Below are positions 22,711 to 23,658 of a DNA stretch of 23,658 nucleotides, piece after piece. The position numbers and the translations under genes were made by a program. Each line of letters starts with the position of its first letter. The first letter of the stretch is position 1. This stretch comes from Firmicutes bacterium UBA5493 (lineage in GTDB: Bacteria > Bacillota > Limnochordia > Darwinibacteriales > Darwinibacteriaceae). The stretch is from positions 1 to 23,658 of the forward strand of contig DIPH01000032.1 of assembly GCA_002424045.1 (NCBI GenBank). Direction: 5' to 3'. The notes beneath the pieces are model-generated. The model did not search any database, was not told the DNA's origin, and was given only the letters and a program-made list of their open reading frames with translations.

Positions 22711-23581
22711 GTTTTACCCCTATCCTGTGTTATCGCATTTTTCGGACGATTATGTTGGTAGCGAGTATAAAACGATCATTGGCGCTGAAAAAGTAGGGCA
22801 TAATATTCAAATTACCGTTTCAGCCGAAATAGAAAACGAAGGTTTGAAGCATTTGGTTGAAACCGGTCAGGCAACATTGGCGTATCATTTAGAGTGCGCC
22901 CAAACAGGTTATCGCAAGGTCCTATCATCGTCAGACGAAGCACTTACCCATATCATACTGAACGGTTTAATTAGCGGCAAACTGCAGATTTGCCCCTTCA
23001 TAGTCGCAACAACCGACATTCCTGATTACGTTAACGATAGCTTTCATGAAGATTATCGAGGCTTCAAGTTTGATATCGAAACGGGCTGTGTCATGGCAGT
23101 TGGAAGACAAGTCAATATAAACATTGATAAAGACGTTAGCGACCTTGCGAACACTAGTTCTATATTTAGCATTCTTAAGAACGAAGATGAGAATGCCATG
23201 GCGATGCTAGTAGACTTGGACTTTAGGAAGATAGTGATAAAACTAACAGAAGAGGACTTTTTCAATTACCAAAGCTTACGAGGGGAGGCAATTATCCAAC
23301 CAGTCTTAAACTCTATGGTTATCATTCCGGCCCTCGTCTACGTACTTGAAGAAGTAGCCAGGCGAGATGCACGTGAAAGGTATGAGTATAGTTCATATTC
23401 ATGGTTTAGGACAATTAAGAAGTCTTTGGCACAGAATTTCGATTGTGATATTGAAGACGATGAATTCTCAGAACGTAACATGCTAGAATTGGCCCAGAAA
23501 TTAATAAACTTCCCGCTTTCGGACTCATTACAGACTCTGTCTAGCGGCTATAGCCATTTCGGCGAGGAGGAAGACGAATGA
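22694..23581 (+). CDS. Unknown protein in methyltransferase/GHKL cluster
   Basis: I do not recognise this 295-residue protein. It overlaps the GHKL ATPase gene by 17 bases and has GAGGTAAGA before its ATG, so the two are translationally coupled and probably act together. It has no signal peptide, membrane segment or visible nuclease/helicase motif. Residues 1-170 look beta-rich with a YPYPVLSHFSDDYVGSEY opening; the rest is more helical, with an acidic C-terminal tail (GEEEDE). It may be a structural or targeting partner of the ATPase. Comparison with the accessory genes of methylase plus GHKL defence loci would be the natural test. Confidence 0.7.
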   Translation: MDIRAKFYPYPVLSHFSDDYVGSEYKTIIGAEKVGHNIQITVSAEIENEGLKHLVETGQATLAYHLECAQTGYRKVLSSSDEALTHIILNGLISGKLQICPFIVATTDIPDYVNDSFHEDYRGFKFDIETGCVMAVGRQVNINIDKDVSDLANTSSIFSILKNEDENAMAMLVDLDFRKIVIKLTEEDFFNYQSLRGEAIIQPVLNSMVIIPALVYVLEEVARRDARERYEYSSYSWFRTIKKSLAQNFDCDIEDDEFSERNMLELAQKLINFPLSDSLQTLSSGYSHFGEEEDE

Positions 23582-23655
23582 GACTGACTTTTTTAGAAGA
23601 AGATAGTATGCTTGCACTAAAAAGCAACTTGCCGAGTTGCAAAGCATCACTTTAA
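23578..23655 (+). CDS. Start of a fourth cluster gene (short or broken at window edge)
   Basis: An ATG at 23578 overlaps the previous stop by 4 bases (ATGA) and follows GAGGAGG, the layout of a real coupled gene. The frame closes at TAA 23653-23655 after only 25 codons, beginning MRLTFLEEDSMLALKSN. Either this is a tiny protein, or a frameshift interrupts a longer gene whose continuation is beyond the window. Other frames stay open to the window end, so a frameshift cannot be excluded. Confidence 0.4.
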   Translation: MRLTFLEEDSMLALKSNLPSCKASL

Positions 23656-23658
23656 TAT

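Overview
The window looks like a chromosomal accessory region of an anaerobic Bacillota (Firmicutes) bacterium. Strong AGGAGG-type ribosome sites, GTG and TTG starts, an Msm/MalFG-type sugar importer, a SorC-type regulator and a UGA-encoded selenocysteine enzyme of the glycine/betaine reductase family all point that way. The family and enzyme assignments rest on motif recognition; the lineage is an inference.

The sequence begins inside the 3' end of a tRNA-Lys gene. The tRNA-Lys 3' end recurs at about 626-715, 13781-13839 and 17755-17803, each time followed by an intrinsic terminator. These copies cut the window into modules: (I) 22-715, an orphan minimal nucleotidyltransferase; (II) 716-13839, a large catabolic cluster; (III) 13840-17803, a UroD-like protein plus an MFS exporter with an ArsR-type regulator; (IV) 17804 to the end, about 1.3 kb with no recognisable gene followed by a DNA-methylation/GHKL-ATPase cluster. 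The simplest reading is serial insertion of genetic elements at a tRNA-Lys attachment site, although no integrase is visible.

Module II is the most interesting part. A GrdB-family gene is interrupted at 2204-2206 by an in-frame UGA followed by a tight hairpin, and reads on to 2485 as a selenoprotein. It is followed by a GrdE-family pyruvoyl-proprotein gene, an aldehyde dehydrogenase and two half-size UPF0718-like permeases. Next come a CUT1 sugar ABC importer (two permeases and a binding protein, no ATPase), a xylose-isomerase-like TIM-barrel protein and, on the opposite strand, a zinc alcohol dehydrogenase and a class II aldolase, all beside a SorC-type regulator. A similar 26-bp motif lies upstream of the selenoprotein operon, the ABC operon and the dehydrogenase operon, so the set is probably one regulon. 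It suggests import of a sugar-like, possibly nitrogen-bearing compound, its oxidation and aldol cleavage, and a selenium-dependent reductive cleavage step. No GrdA, GrdC, GrdD or kinase is present here, and the substrate is unknown.

Module III pairs a UroD-superfamily protein with a divergently coded regulator/exporter operon that has a recognisable promoter and a palindromic operator candidate. Module IV holds a 5-cytosine DNA methyltransferase with an unusually long insert, a GHKL ATPase and an unknown protein in tightly coupled order, and the start of a fourth gene at the window edge. It resembles the methylase plus MutL/MORC-like ATPase type of restriction or phage-defence locus.
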